Shown here in pieces: positions 31,763-39,391 of a stretch of 64,000 nucleotides of DNA. Each line of letters starts with the position of its first letter. Position 1 is the first letter of the stretch. The notes under the pieces are model-generated. The model was not told the DNA's origin. It ran no database searches and was given only the letters and a program-made list of their open reading frames with translations. The translations under genes were made by a program, and so were the position numbers. Source of the stretch: Azospirillum lipoferum (GTDB lineage: Bacteria > Pseudomonadota > Alphaproteobacteria > Azospirillales > Azospirillaceae); assembly GCF_024170005.1 (NCBI RefSeq), contig NZ_JALJXJ010000006.1, positions 62,001 to 126,000 on the forward strand. The letters run 5' to 3'.

Positions 31763-32659
31763 GTGCGGCGTGTCCTGACCGCCGCCGCCCTGCTGCTGCC
31801 GCTCGCCTTCGCGGGCGGCAGCGCGCGTGCCGCCGGCGAGGCTCCTCCGAACGGCGCGGCGAACGATGCGGTCAGCCGGGGCGCCTACCTCTTCAACGCC
31901 GCCGGCTGCCTCGGCTGCCATACCGACGAGAAGGGCGGCGGCCAGCCGCTGGCCGGCGGCCGGGCGCTGGCGACCCCCTTCGGCATCTTCTACACCCCCA
32001 ACATCACGCCGGACCCGGTGAACGGCATCGGCCGCTGGAGCGATGCGGACTTCATCCGCGCCGTCCGCGAGGGCGTGCGCCCGGACGGTGCCGCCCTGTT
32101 CCCGGCCTTTCCCTATGCCAGCTACACGCGGATGACCGACCGCGACCTGCTGGATCTGAAGGCTTATCTGTTGAGCCAGCCGGCGGCCTCGACCGCGAAC
32201 AAGCCGCACGACCTGACGCCGCCCTTCTCCTGGCGCTTCCTGGTGCCGGCCTGGCAATGGATGTACCTGACCCCCGGCCCGGTGCCCGACGACCCGGCCA
32301 GGCCGGCGGCCTGGAACCGCGGGCGCTATCTGGTCGATGCGCTCGGCCATTGCGCCGAGTGCCACAGCCCGCGCACCCAGCTTGGCGGGCTCGATGCCGA
32401 CCGCTATCTCGCCGGCAATCCGCAGGGTCCCGACAACGACAAGGTGCCGGGCATCACCAGCTCCAAGACCAAGGGCAAGGGGATCGGCGGCTGGTCGGAC
32501 GGTGATCTGGCGCTGTTCCTGGAAGCCGGCCTGACCCCGGACGGCGACGTTGCCGGCGGGGCGATGGGCGAGGTGGTGCGCAACACCACGTCGAAGCTGA
32601 CCGCCGACGACCGCGCCGCCATCGTCGCCTATCTGAGGACGGTGCCGGCCAAGGAGTGA
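31763..32659 (+). CDS. Exported dihaem cytochrome c
   Basis: A 298-residue cytochrome with a signal peptide (about 1-24) and two class I haem domains: CLGCH at 49-53 and CAECH at 197-201. Distal Met candidates lie between. FGIFYTPNITPDP and GIGRWSDADFIRAVREG are typical of the cytochrome c subunits that accept electrons from membrane-associated dehydrogenases. The GTG start follows the cytochrome c' stop by three bases. No dehydrogenase gene adjoins it, so its donor is not evident. Confidence 0.88.
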   Translation: MRRVLTAAALLLPLAFAGGSARAAGEAPPNGAANDAVSRGAYLFNAAGCLGCHTDEKGGGQPLAGGRALATPFGIFYTPNITPDPVNGIGRWSDADFIRAVREGVRPDGAALFPAFPYASYTRMTDRDLLDLKAYLLSQPAASTANKPHDLTPPFSWRFLVPAWQWMYLTPGPVPDDPARPAAWNRGRYLVDALGHCAECHSPRTQLGGLDADRYLAGNPQGPDNDKVPGITSSKTKGKGIGGWSDGDLALFLEAGLTPDGDVAGGAMGEVVRNTTSKLTADDRAAIVAYLRTVPAKE

Positions 32660-32814
32660 CGCTTGCCGGCAACAGGCGCCGATTTGGTGCGGAATCGTGA
32701 TCCGTTGGGGCAACCAAGCCCCTTTGGCGGATGGTTTCGCTCCAACGGCGCCATTCTTTTGCGACCTGTCCTTCTGCTATAGTCGGTCATCCTGCCAATG
32801 TGGCGGGCCGCCGG

Positions 32815-34032
32815 ATGGGTGCTCAGGTGAAACGAAACGCGTTGTTCGCAGCTTTGGGCGTGGCTCTGATGGGCGGGGCGGCGGCGATCGCCCTGTGGCC
32901 TGCCGGCAAACCGGCCGACAAGCCGGCGATTGGGCCGGTGACGCTGGCCTCCGTTCCGGCACCCGCTGCCACGGCCGCCGCCCCGATTGCGCCCCAGGCT
33001 GCCGCTTCCCAGTCTGCTGCTTCCCAGTCTGCCGCCGCCCCGGCGCAGACCGCCGCGACGCCGGAACCGGCGAAGGAACCGGCCAAGCCGGCGGCACCCA
33101 GCTTCGACGTGGTACGGGTGGCGCCCGACGGGGCGACGGTGATGGCCGGCCGGGCCGCGCCCGGGTCCGAGGTGACGGTCACCGACGGCGGCAATCGCGT
33201 CGCCTCGGCCAAGGCCGACCAGCGCGGCGAATGGGTGATGCTGCCCGACAAGCCGCTGGCGCCCGGCACCCGCGAACTGAACCTGACCGAAACCCGCCCC
33301 GGCGCCGCTGCGCCGCTGCCCGCCGACAAGGTGGTCGTGGTGATGGTGCCCGAGCCGGCGGCAAAGCCTGCACCCGAGTCGCCGGCCGCAACCGCTTCGG
33401 CACCCGCTGCTCCGGCCCCGACTGCTCCGGCCCCGACTGCCCAGACCCCGACTGCTTCGGCACTGGCCGCTCCGGTCGCCGTGGCGGTGCCGCGCGACGG
33501 GCTGGCCGGCGCGACGCCGGCCATGGGCGGCAGTTCGATTCTCCAGGCGCCGCCGGTGCCCGACAACGGGGCGCCGCCGCCGCCGGGCGGCGTGTCGGTG
33601 GAGACGATGGACTATGATCCCGTCGGCCGGGTGGCGCTCGGCGGACGGGCGGCGCCCAACAGCGCGGTGCAGCTCTATCTCGACAACATCCTGGTCGGCA
33701 GCGCCCACAGCGATCCGAAGGGCAACTGGCGCCTGACCCCGGAAAAGCTGATCGACCCCGGCCTCTACACCCTGCGCGCCGATCAGGTCACGCTGTCCGG
33801 CAAGGTGATGGCGCGGGCCGAGCTGCCGGTCCAGGTCTCCGCCCTGCCGGCCTCCGTCACCGACGGGCGCAACGTCGTCGTCCAGCCCGGCAACAGCCTG
33901 TGGCGGCTGGCGCGCCGCACCTATGGCGACGGCATGCTCTACACCACCATCTACACCGCCAACCGCGAGCAGATCCGCGACCCGGACATGATCTATCCCG
34001 GCCAGATCTTCACGCTGCCGCAGGTGAACTGA
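32815..34032 (+). CDS. Exported LysM-domain protein with Ig-like repeats
   Basis: A 405-residue protein. The N-terminus has one hydrophobic segment (about 8-28) acting as signal or anchor. Pro/Ala low-complexity stretches separate two Ig-like domains: VVRVAPDGATVMAGRAAPGS... and VETMDYDPVGRVALGGRAAPN. The C-terminus is a LysM domain (about 350-404: VVVQPGNSLWRLARRTYGDG, then DPDMIYPGQIFTLP) that binds peptidoglycan. A TATAGT -10-like element sits at 32778-32783. ATG 32815 was chosen; GTG 32827 is possible. Confidence 0.82.
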   Translation: MGAQVKRNALFAALGVALMGGAAAIALWPAGKPADKPAIGPVTLASVPAPAATAAAPIAPQAAASQSAASQSAAAPAQTAATPEPAKEPAKPAAPSFDVVRVAPDGATVMAGRAAPGSEVTVTDGGNRVASAKADQRGEWVMLPDKPLAPGTRELNLTETRPGAAAPLPADKVVVVMVPEPAAKPAPESPAATASAPAAPAPTAPAPTAQTPTASALAAPVAVAVPRDGLAGATPAMGGSSILQAPPVPDNGAPPPPGGVSVETMDYDPVGRVALGGRAAPNSAVQLYLDNILVGSAHSDPKGNWRLTPEKLIDPGLYTLRADQVTLSGKVMARAELPVQVSALPASVTDGRNVVVQPGNSLWRLARRTYGDGMLYTTIYTANREQIRDPDMIYPGQIFTLPQVN

Positions 34033-34044
34033 CGAAGGTTGTGC

Positions 34045-34455
34045 TCAGTCCGCCGCCATCCGGCCGATGGCGGCCCAGCCGAGCGGGGCGAGGCGCAGCA
34101 CTTCCGGCCCCTCGCCGGCCGGGTTCGGCTCCAGGCTGACCAGCTCGCGATTCTCGAACCAGGCCCAGCGCGCCACCTCGGCGGTGGTGCCGGGCCAGCC
34201 GTCGGCCAGCCGCTTCAGAACGTCGAGATCGGCCGACGCGATGGGAAAGCGCGGCTTTGCCACCACCGGCCTTGCCGCGGGCGCAGCCGGGGTGGCGGCC
34301 GGCAATGGCGGGGCATCGACCCCGGCGCGGCTGCGGATCCAGTCGGTCTGATAGCTGCGCAGCGCCTGTTCCAGTTCCGTGCGCGCCGCCTCCACCGGGC
34401 AGCGCAGATAGGCATCCAGCAGGGCGTGCAGCGTCGTGTTCGTCGCGTCGGTCAT
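34045..34455 (-). CDS. Hypothetical protein, 136 residues
   Basis: A two-part protein: an N-terminal helical stretch (ALLDAYLRCPVEAARTELEQ), an Ala/Pro linker, and a C-terminal small domain (FPIASADLDVLKRLADGWP, TAEVARWAWFENRELVSLEP). I do not recognise it. A GTG four codons upstream (34467) is an alternative start. It sits 56 bases downstream of corA on the same strand and converges with the LysM gene. Confidence 0.55.
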   Translation of the reverse strand: MTDATNTTLHALLDAYLRCPVEAARTELEQALRSYQTDWIRSRAGVDAPPLPAATPAAPAARPVVAKPRFPIASADLDVLKRLADGWPGTTAEVARWAWFENRELVSLEPNPAGEGPEVLRLAPLGWAAIGRMAAD

Positions 34456-34511
34456 GTCCGTCACCAAAGTTCAAGCGAGACGCCCCGACGGGAGCGCCGT
34501 CACCGCCATCA

Positions 34512-35537
34512 TCACAGCCATCCCATCCGCCGGAAGCGGACATAAAGTGCTGCGCAGACCAGGACGATCAGCGTCAGCACCGCCGGGTAGCCGTAGCGCC
34601 AGTGAAGCTCCGGCATATGCTCGAAGTTCATGCCGTACAGGCCGGCGACGGCCGTCGGCACGGCGAGGATGGCGGCCCAGGCGGCCAGCTTGCGCGTCAC
34701 GTCGTTCTGCCGCGCGGAGGCCAGGATCATACTGGTTTCGAAAGCGAAGGACAGCACCTCGCGCAGCGAGCCGATCTGTTCGTTGACGCGGATCACATGG
34801 TCCTGCACGTCGCGGTAATAGGGGCGGATCGCCGGGTCGATCATCGGCAGGTCGAAACGCTCCAGCCGCGAGCAGACCTCCAGCAGGGGCGAGGCGTTGC
34901 GGCGCAGCCGCTCCAGGTCGCGGCGCAGCTGGTGGATGCGCTCGATCTCCCCGGTGCTGGGCGGGCGGGCGATCAGCAGGGCATCCAGCTCGTCCACCGT
35001 GGCCGCCATCTGGTCGAGCACCGGGAAGTAGCAGTCCACCACATAATCCATGATGGTGTAGACGATGAAGTCCTCGCCATGCTTCAGCAGATGCGGCGCG
35101 CTTTCCGCCCGCGCCCGCACCGGTGAATAGCTGCTCGATGCGCCGTGCCGCACGGTGACGACATAGCCGCGGCCGGCGAAGACATGGGTCTCGCCCAGCA
35201 CCAGCTCGCCCTTCTCCAGCTTGGCGGTGCGCAGGACCATGAACAGGCTGTCGCCATAGACGTCCAGCTTCGGCCGCTGGTGGGCGTGCAGGGCGTCCTC
35301 CACCGCCAGTTCATGCAGGCCGAACTGGTGCTTCACCTCCATCAGCAGCGCCTCGTCCGGCTCCCACAGGCCGATCCAGACGAAATGCCCTGCCTTGGCC
35401 GCCCAGGCGCCGGCCTCGGCGATCGGCAGGTCGGCGACGCGGCGGCCGTCGCAATAGGCGGCGCTCGCCACCACGGCGGCGCGGGCGTCATCGGGGGCGG
35501 AGGAAGGGGCCGGGGCGGATTCGGGCGGCAGCGTCAT
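34512..35537 (-). CDS. corA: CorA-family magnesium/cobalt transporter
   Basis: A 341-residue CorA protein: a large cytoplasmic funnel domain, then two C-terminal membrane helices. The selectivity motif GMN is in GLYGMNFEHMPELHW and the short basic tail ends RFRRMGWL. It forms a pentameric Mg2+/Co2+ channel in the inner membrane. It is a single gene, with 165 bases of unremarkable DNA before the next divergent gene at 35703. Confidence 0.93.
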   Translation of the reverse strand: MTLPPESAPAPSSAPDDARAAVVASAAYCDGRRVADLPIAEAGAWAAKAGHFVWIGLWEPDEALLMEVKHQFGLHELAVEDALHAHQRPKLDVYGDSLFMVLRTAKLEKGELVLGETHVFAGRGYVVTVRHGASSSYSPVRARAESAPHLLKHGEDFIVYTIMDYVVDCYFPVLDQMAATVDELDALLIARPPSTGEIERIHQLRRDLERLRRNASPLLEVCSRLERFDLPMIDPAIRPYYRDVQDHVIRVNEQIGSLREVLSFAFETSMILASARQNDVTRKLAAWAAILAVPTAVAGLYGMNFEHMPELHWRYGYPAVLTLIVLVCAALYVRFRRMGWL

Positions 35538-35702
35538 GGAAGGGAAAACCGGGCAGAGGGCGGCAGGTCGGCGCCACTCTAAAGAGGTTCCCCGGCAGCG
35601 TCGACGAATCCGCTATGGCCGTTCGGGCGGACTGTCCGTTCAGCGCGTTGTCACCGCCAAGGGCCGGGCCAAGGACCAGCTTGCGATGCGGAGGGGAGGG
35701 CG

Positions 35703-36212
35703 ATGTTCGAATCGGCGACGCGCGGGATGTATCTTCTGGCGGCGGTGACGCTCGGCCTGTTCGCCCTGCTGTTCATCGGCCTGTCCGCCCTGACGGTGGT
35801 GGAAGGGGTGGTGGCGCTGGACAGCGCCGTGCTGACCGCCGCGATGCTGGATGGGGTCGGGCTGATCGTGCTGGCCATCGCCGTGTTCGAGATCGCCAAA
35901 TACCTCTACGAGGAGGAGATCGTCCGCGAACGCGAGCTGCGCCGCGCCGACGAGGCCCGCCGCACCCTGACCAAGTTCCTGACCACCATCATCATCGCCG
36001 CCAGCCTGGAAGGTCTGGTCCTGGTGTTCGAGGCGCGCACCAGCGAAATTTCCGCCATCATCTACCCGGTGATGCTGCTGGGCGTGGTGACGCTGCTGGT
36101 GGTCGGGCTGGGCGCCTTCCAATGGATGGCACGCACCGCCGAGAGCATTCCTGTCGATCCCCGGGCCTCCGAAGCGGACGAGGCGGAGGCGGACAAGCGG
36201 CCCGAGGGTTAG
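35703..36212 (+). CDS. Hypothetical inner-membrane protein, four helices
   Basis: A 169-residue protein with four predicted membrane helices (about 8-34, 43-65, 93-112, 117-138). A charged helical loop (IAKYLYEEEIVRERELRRADE) lies between helices 2 and 3, and the tail is acidic. No family recognised. The Shine-Dalgarno ggaggg sits just before ATG. Confidence 0.65.
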   Translation: MFESATRGMYLLAAVTLGLFALLFIGLSALTVVEGVVALDSAVLTAAMLDGVGLIVLAIAVFEIAKYLYEEEIVRERELRRADEARRTLTKFLTTIIIAASLEGLVLVFEARTSEISAIIYPVMLLGVVTLLVVGLGAFQWMARTAESIPVDPRASEADEAEADKRPEG

Positions 36213-36264
36213 AAGGCGGTTTCCAGAACTCTCCTTCGCTGACGGCCCTGCAAGCGCCATGTTC

Positions 36265-37080
36265 CTATAATATTCCTTCCTGTGCGGCCTGATGAACCGT
36301 CCTCACGGCCGGCTGGAAACCAAGGCTCCGCGCAAGCGATGCATCGACATGGAGATACCAGGGATTTTGCATCGCCTCGGCCGAGGGTTCCATTTGGTGG
36401 CCCACAAGTCCTGCCAGTTCATACACCGTCGTCGGCGCTTCATCGGATATGTTGACGATCCGGCCATCGAAGGCGCCTGCCAGCGCCAATCTTGTCGCCG
36501 TCGCAATGTCGCGATGATGTATCGTGCTCATCCGATTGGCGGGATGGAAGCCGAAGGCGGCCAAGTGCTTTGGCAGCATCTCCAAATGGCCGTCGCCGTC
36601 GCCGTAAACGAACGGGAACCGTAGGATCGACCAGGTCAAGCCGCTCTCGCGCAGCAGAGTCTCGGCTGCGACCTTGCTGGCGGGGTAGGCTTGTTCCGGC
36701 TCGACACGATCCGTTTCCCGGCCGGGCCGGGTGGAGTTCCTGTTATAGACATTCGACGTGCTCGCCATGATGAGGCGAGCGTCAGCTGCATCGGCTTGCA
36801 CGGAGGCGATCAAATTCCGGGTGCCCTCCAGGTTGCTCCTCCAGATCAAATCCGTATCCGGGCTGCGGAAGACGGCGGCCAGATGCACAATCGCCGAAAC
36901 ACCCCGAACGGCTTCCGACAGGGTCGAAGGATCGAGAATGTCGCCGGTCACGGCCGTTGCGCCGGGGGGGCAGGTTTTCCCTGTCCGCAGCAGCAGCCGG
37001 CAATCAAGCCCCGCTTCCACCAGCCGGGGAACAAGCCGAGCGCCGACAAGACCTGTCGCTCCGGTTATCAGGATCGTCAT
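36265..37080 (-). CDS. NAD(P)-dependent epimerase/dehydratase-like protein
   Basis: A 271-residue extended short-chain dehydrogenase. The N-terminal nucleotide motif is LITGATGLVGARLV and the catalytic YPASK sits where expected for YxxxK. It is shorter than typical sugar epimerases and may act on a small carbonyl substrate. It follows the MarR gene by four bases, so it is likely the regulated target of that repressor. Confidence 0.85.
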   Translation of the reverse strand: MTILITGATGLVGARLVPRLVEAGLDCRLLLRTGKTCPPGATAVTGDILDPSTLSEAVRGVSAIVHLAAVFRSPDTDLIWRSNLEGTRNLIASVQADAADARLIMASTSNVYNRNSTRPGRETDRVEPEQAYPASKVAAETLLRESGLTWSILRFPFVYGDGDGHLEMLPKHLAAFGFHPANRMSTIHHRDIATATRLALAGAFDGRIVNISDEAPTTVYELAGLVGHQMEPSAEAMQNPWYLHVDASLARSLGFQPAVRTVHQAAQEGIL

Positions 37081-37084
37081 TGAC

Positions 37085-37522
37085 TCATGCCTTCCGTGAG
37101 AGGGTCTGGAGCCGCTCGGTCGCCAATCGAAGGACGCGGATCGTCGTAACCAGATCGGTCTCGGCGATGCCGTCGAAAGCAGCCTGGTGAATAAACGAGA
37201 GGTCCGGGAGGTCGCGCCACAGGGTCTCGCCCGAACTCGTGAGTGTCAGGAGACGCTGGCGCTGGTCTTCTCCGTCCGAGGTCTGCTGGACCAAACCCTT
37301 GCGAACCAGCGTGGCGATGATCCCGCTTAATGTCGCCCGTTCCAGCTCAAGCGCACGCCCGAGATCGCGCTGAACCGTTGGACCGGAATTTGCGAGATGC
37401 CAGAGAACGTACCACTGCGTCGAACCCAGATCGTATGGTCGCAGTGTCGCGTCCATCAGGGCCCGTCCCGCAAAGTAGCACCGCTTTGTCCATGCCCCCA
37501 CGGTCAGATGGTCGTCCTGCAT
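37085..37522 (-). CDS. MarR-family transcriptional regulator
   Basis: A 145-residue winged-helix regulator: GSTQWYVLWHLANSGPTVQRDLGRAL, then LSGIIATLVRKGLVQQTSDGEDQR (recognition helix and wing). It is first in a two-gene unit with the reductase-like gene. A 17-bp perfect inverted repeat 20 bases upstream of its start is the obvious autoregulatory operator. Confidence 0.9.
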   Translation of the reverse strand: MQDDHLTVGAWTKRCYFAGRALMDATLRPYDLGSTQWYVLWHLANSGPTVQRDLGRALELERATLSGIIATLVRKGLVQQTSDGEDQRQRLLTLTSSGETLWRDLPDLSFIHQAAFDGIAETDLVTTIRVLRLATERLQTLSRKA

Positions 37523-37541
37523 ACCGCGAAAGCCCTTCTGG

Positions 37542-37582
37542 TTCGTTCGCTACCTTGCAAATATCGCAAGGTAGCGAACGAA
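37542..37582. promoter_or_regulatory. 17-bp perfect inverted repeat, probable MarR operator
   Basis: Arms ttcgttcgctaccttgc (37542-37558) and its exact complement (37566-37582) flank a seven-base spacer aaatatc. The repeat lies in the divergent gap between marR (start 37522) and the PRPP-synthase-like gene (start 37774). The size and symmetry suit a MarR dimer or pair of dimers. The remaining gap 37583-37773 shows no further element. Confidence 0.8.
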
Positions 37583-37773
37583 TGTCCAGCGTGTCTGCGT
37601 TGGCGGAAGCTCTGTGCGCGGAACCCGACTGGAAACCGTCTCTTGGACCGGCACCGCATAGGCCGACCTGCCGGGACGGCGGCTCGGCAAAGCTTGCCCT
37701 TTGCCATGATTGACCCGGCCGTGCCGCCTGCGCCAAGCTTGCCGCTGTCCAAGGTGGTACAGGGAGATGGGGC

Positions 37774-38685
37774 ATGGCCCGCAATACGGGCAACTACACG
37801 GCCGTCTACGGCTTTCCGGAATCGGCGGACGCCGCGCGCCGTCTGGCCCAGGCGCTGGAGATCCCCTGCCACATCGCCGAACTGCACCGCTTCCCCGACG
37901 GCGAAAGTCTGGTCCGCCTGCCGGAGCCGGTGGAGCGCGCCATCGTCTACCGCTCGCTCGACCGGCCGAACGACAAGCTGGTCGAACTGACGCTCGCCGC
38001 CTCGGTCCTGCGGCGCCAGGGGGCGGCCGACCTCTGCCTGGTGGCGCCCTACATGGCCTACATGCGCCAGGACGCCGTCTTCAGGCCGGGCGAACCGGTC
38101 AGCCAGACGGTGGTCGGCGACTGGCTCGGCCGCTGTTTCGACCGCTTCGTCTGCGTCGAGCCGCATCTGCACCGCACCCACACGCTGGACGAGGTGTTCG
38201 TCGGTCGCCCCTCCGCCGCACTGAGCGGCGCGGCCCCCATCGCCGGGCATCTGCGGGGGAACGGCGTGGCCGCCGGCACCGTCATCGTCGGGCCGGACGA
38301 GGAATCCGCGCCGCTGGTGGAGGCGGTGGCCGGTCCGCTCGGCCTGACCGGCATCGTCGGCCGCAAGGAACGGCGCGGCGACCGCGACGTGACGGTGGTG
38401 CTGCCGCCCGATGCGCCGATCCACGGCCGGCCGGTGGTGATCGTCGACGACGTCATCAGCTCCGGCGAGACGATCTTCTCCTGCGCCCGCGCGGCGCGGA
38501 TGCTGGGGGCCAGCCGGGTGCAGGTCTATGGCGTCCATGCCCTGTTCAGCGACATCGTCGCCGAACGCTTCGTGGCGGAGGGGTTGGGCAGCCCGCTGTC
38601 CTGCGACGGCGTCCCGCATCCGTCCAACGCCCTGTCCCTGAGCGATCTTCTTGCCGATGCGATCCGATCGTTCGCGAACAACTGA
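37774..38685 (+). CDS. Ribose-phosphate pyrophosphokinase-like protein
   Basis: A 303-residue PRPP-synthase homologue with two phosphoribosyltransferase-fold halves. The PRPP-binding loop is VVIVDDVISSGET. The catalytic flexible-loop region (RKERRGDRDV) and the YMAYMRQDAVFRPGEPVS segment, matching the PYxRQDR region, are present. It lacks several residues of the housekeeping enzyme's ATP site as far as I can judge, so it may be a secondary or specialised form. The Shine-Dalgarno agggaga precedes ATG. Confidence 0.85.
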   Translation: MARNTGNYTAVYGFPESADAARRLAQALEIPCHIAELHRFPDGESLVRLPEPVERAIVYRSLDRPNDKLVELTLAASVLRRQGAADLCLVAPYMAYMRQDAVFRPGEPVSQTVVGDWLGRCFDRFVCVEPHLHRTHTLDEVFVGRPSAALSGAAPIAGHLRGNGVAAGTVIVGPDEESAPLVEAVAGPLGLTGIVGRKERRGDRDVTVVLPPDAPIHGRPVVIVDDVISSGETIFSCARAARMLGASRVQVYGVHALFSDIVAERFVAEGLGSPLSCDGVPHPSNALSLSDLLADAIRSFANN

Positions 38686-38813
38686 AGGGTGAAGGATGCG
38701 CGGGGCGGCGCCTCCGGTCCGCACCGCCGGTTTCCGGCCCCCCGGTGACGGATCGTCGCGCGGCAACCCATCGGTAATACTAACGTTCGTGGTAGGAACT
38801 GGTGTAGTCTGGT

Positions 38814-38843
38814 CACCGGCGCGCCAGGGGTGGCGCGCCGGTG
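38814..38843. other. 12-bp perfect stem-loop in a leader region
   Basis: Arms caccggcgcgcc (38814-38825) and ggcgcgccggtg (38832-38843) enclose the loop aggggt. It lies 41 bases before the ATG at 38885 and 128 bases after the PRPP-synthase-like gene. There is no T-run. It could be a rho-assisted end for the upstream gene or a structured leader of the c-di-GMP operon. Confidence 0.6.
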
Positions 38844-38884
38844 CCGGCAATGCGCGGGGTCGGTCCCTTGAATGGAGGCGTGTG

Positions 38885-39391
38885 ATGTCGAAGGTGACGG
38901 ACGTCGTGCTTCGGATGGCCCGCAAGCTGACCGAGGACATCGCCGCCCTGGCCCGCCTGCGCGCCGCCGGCAAGCCGAAGACCTTTCCGCGATTCCGTGA
39001 GATCCGGGCCGCCTATCTCGACATCCAGGGTCTGATCTTCTCGATCCAGGAAAGGCTGGAGGCCGCCGGACGGGAGCTGCCGCCGAACTTCCCGCAATGG
39101 GTGCTCCGGCAGAAGCTGAGCGCCATCGCCATCTTCACCGACATCAGCCATTCCTTCGTCAGCGACCCGCCGCTGGCGCTGACCGCCTCGCTGGGGGCCT
39201 TCGACGTGCTGGTGGCGGAGCAGAAGGCCTTCAACGAGACGCTGCACACCTTCGACACCATGCTGATGGAGGCCGGCATCGACGACCGGATGGCCGACGA
39301 GCTGGACGCCACCCGCAGCAAGATCGAGCAGATCCTGGGCATGATCGAACAGCTTCTGCTGACCAGCCCGAAGATCCTAGAGGAGTTCTGA
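38885..39391 (+). CDS. Hypothetical helical protein coupled to a c-di-GMP enzyme
   Basis: A 168-residue, mostly helical protein without signal or membrane segment (VLRMARKLTEDIAALARLR, IQERLEAAGRELPPNFPQW, MLMEAGIDDRMADELDATR). I do not recognise the family. ggagg lies six bases before ATG. Its stop codon shares a base with the ATG of the GGDEF/EAL gene, so the two are made together and it may be a regulator or partner of that enzyme. Confidence 0.7.
   Translation: MSKVTDVVLRMARKLTEDIAALARLRAAGKPKTFPRFREIRAAYLDIQGLIFSIQERLEAAGRELPPNFPQWVLRQKLSAIAIFTDISHSFVSDPPLALTASLGAFDVLVAEQKAFNETLHTFDTMLMEAGIDDRMADELDATRSKIEQILGMIEQLLLTSPKILEEF

Noticed and set aside
33001..33470. Direct repeats in the LysM protein gene
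   Set aside because: They encode Pro/Ala-rich linkers in frame and are ordinary low-complexity coding DNA.
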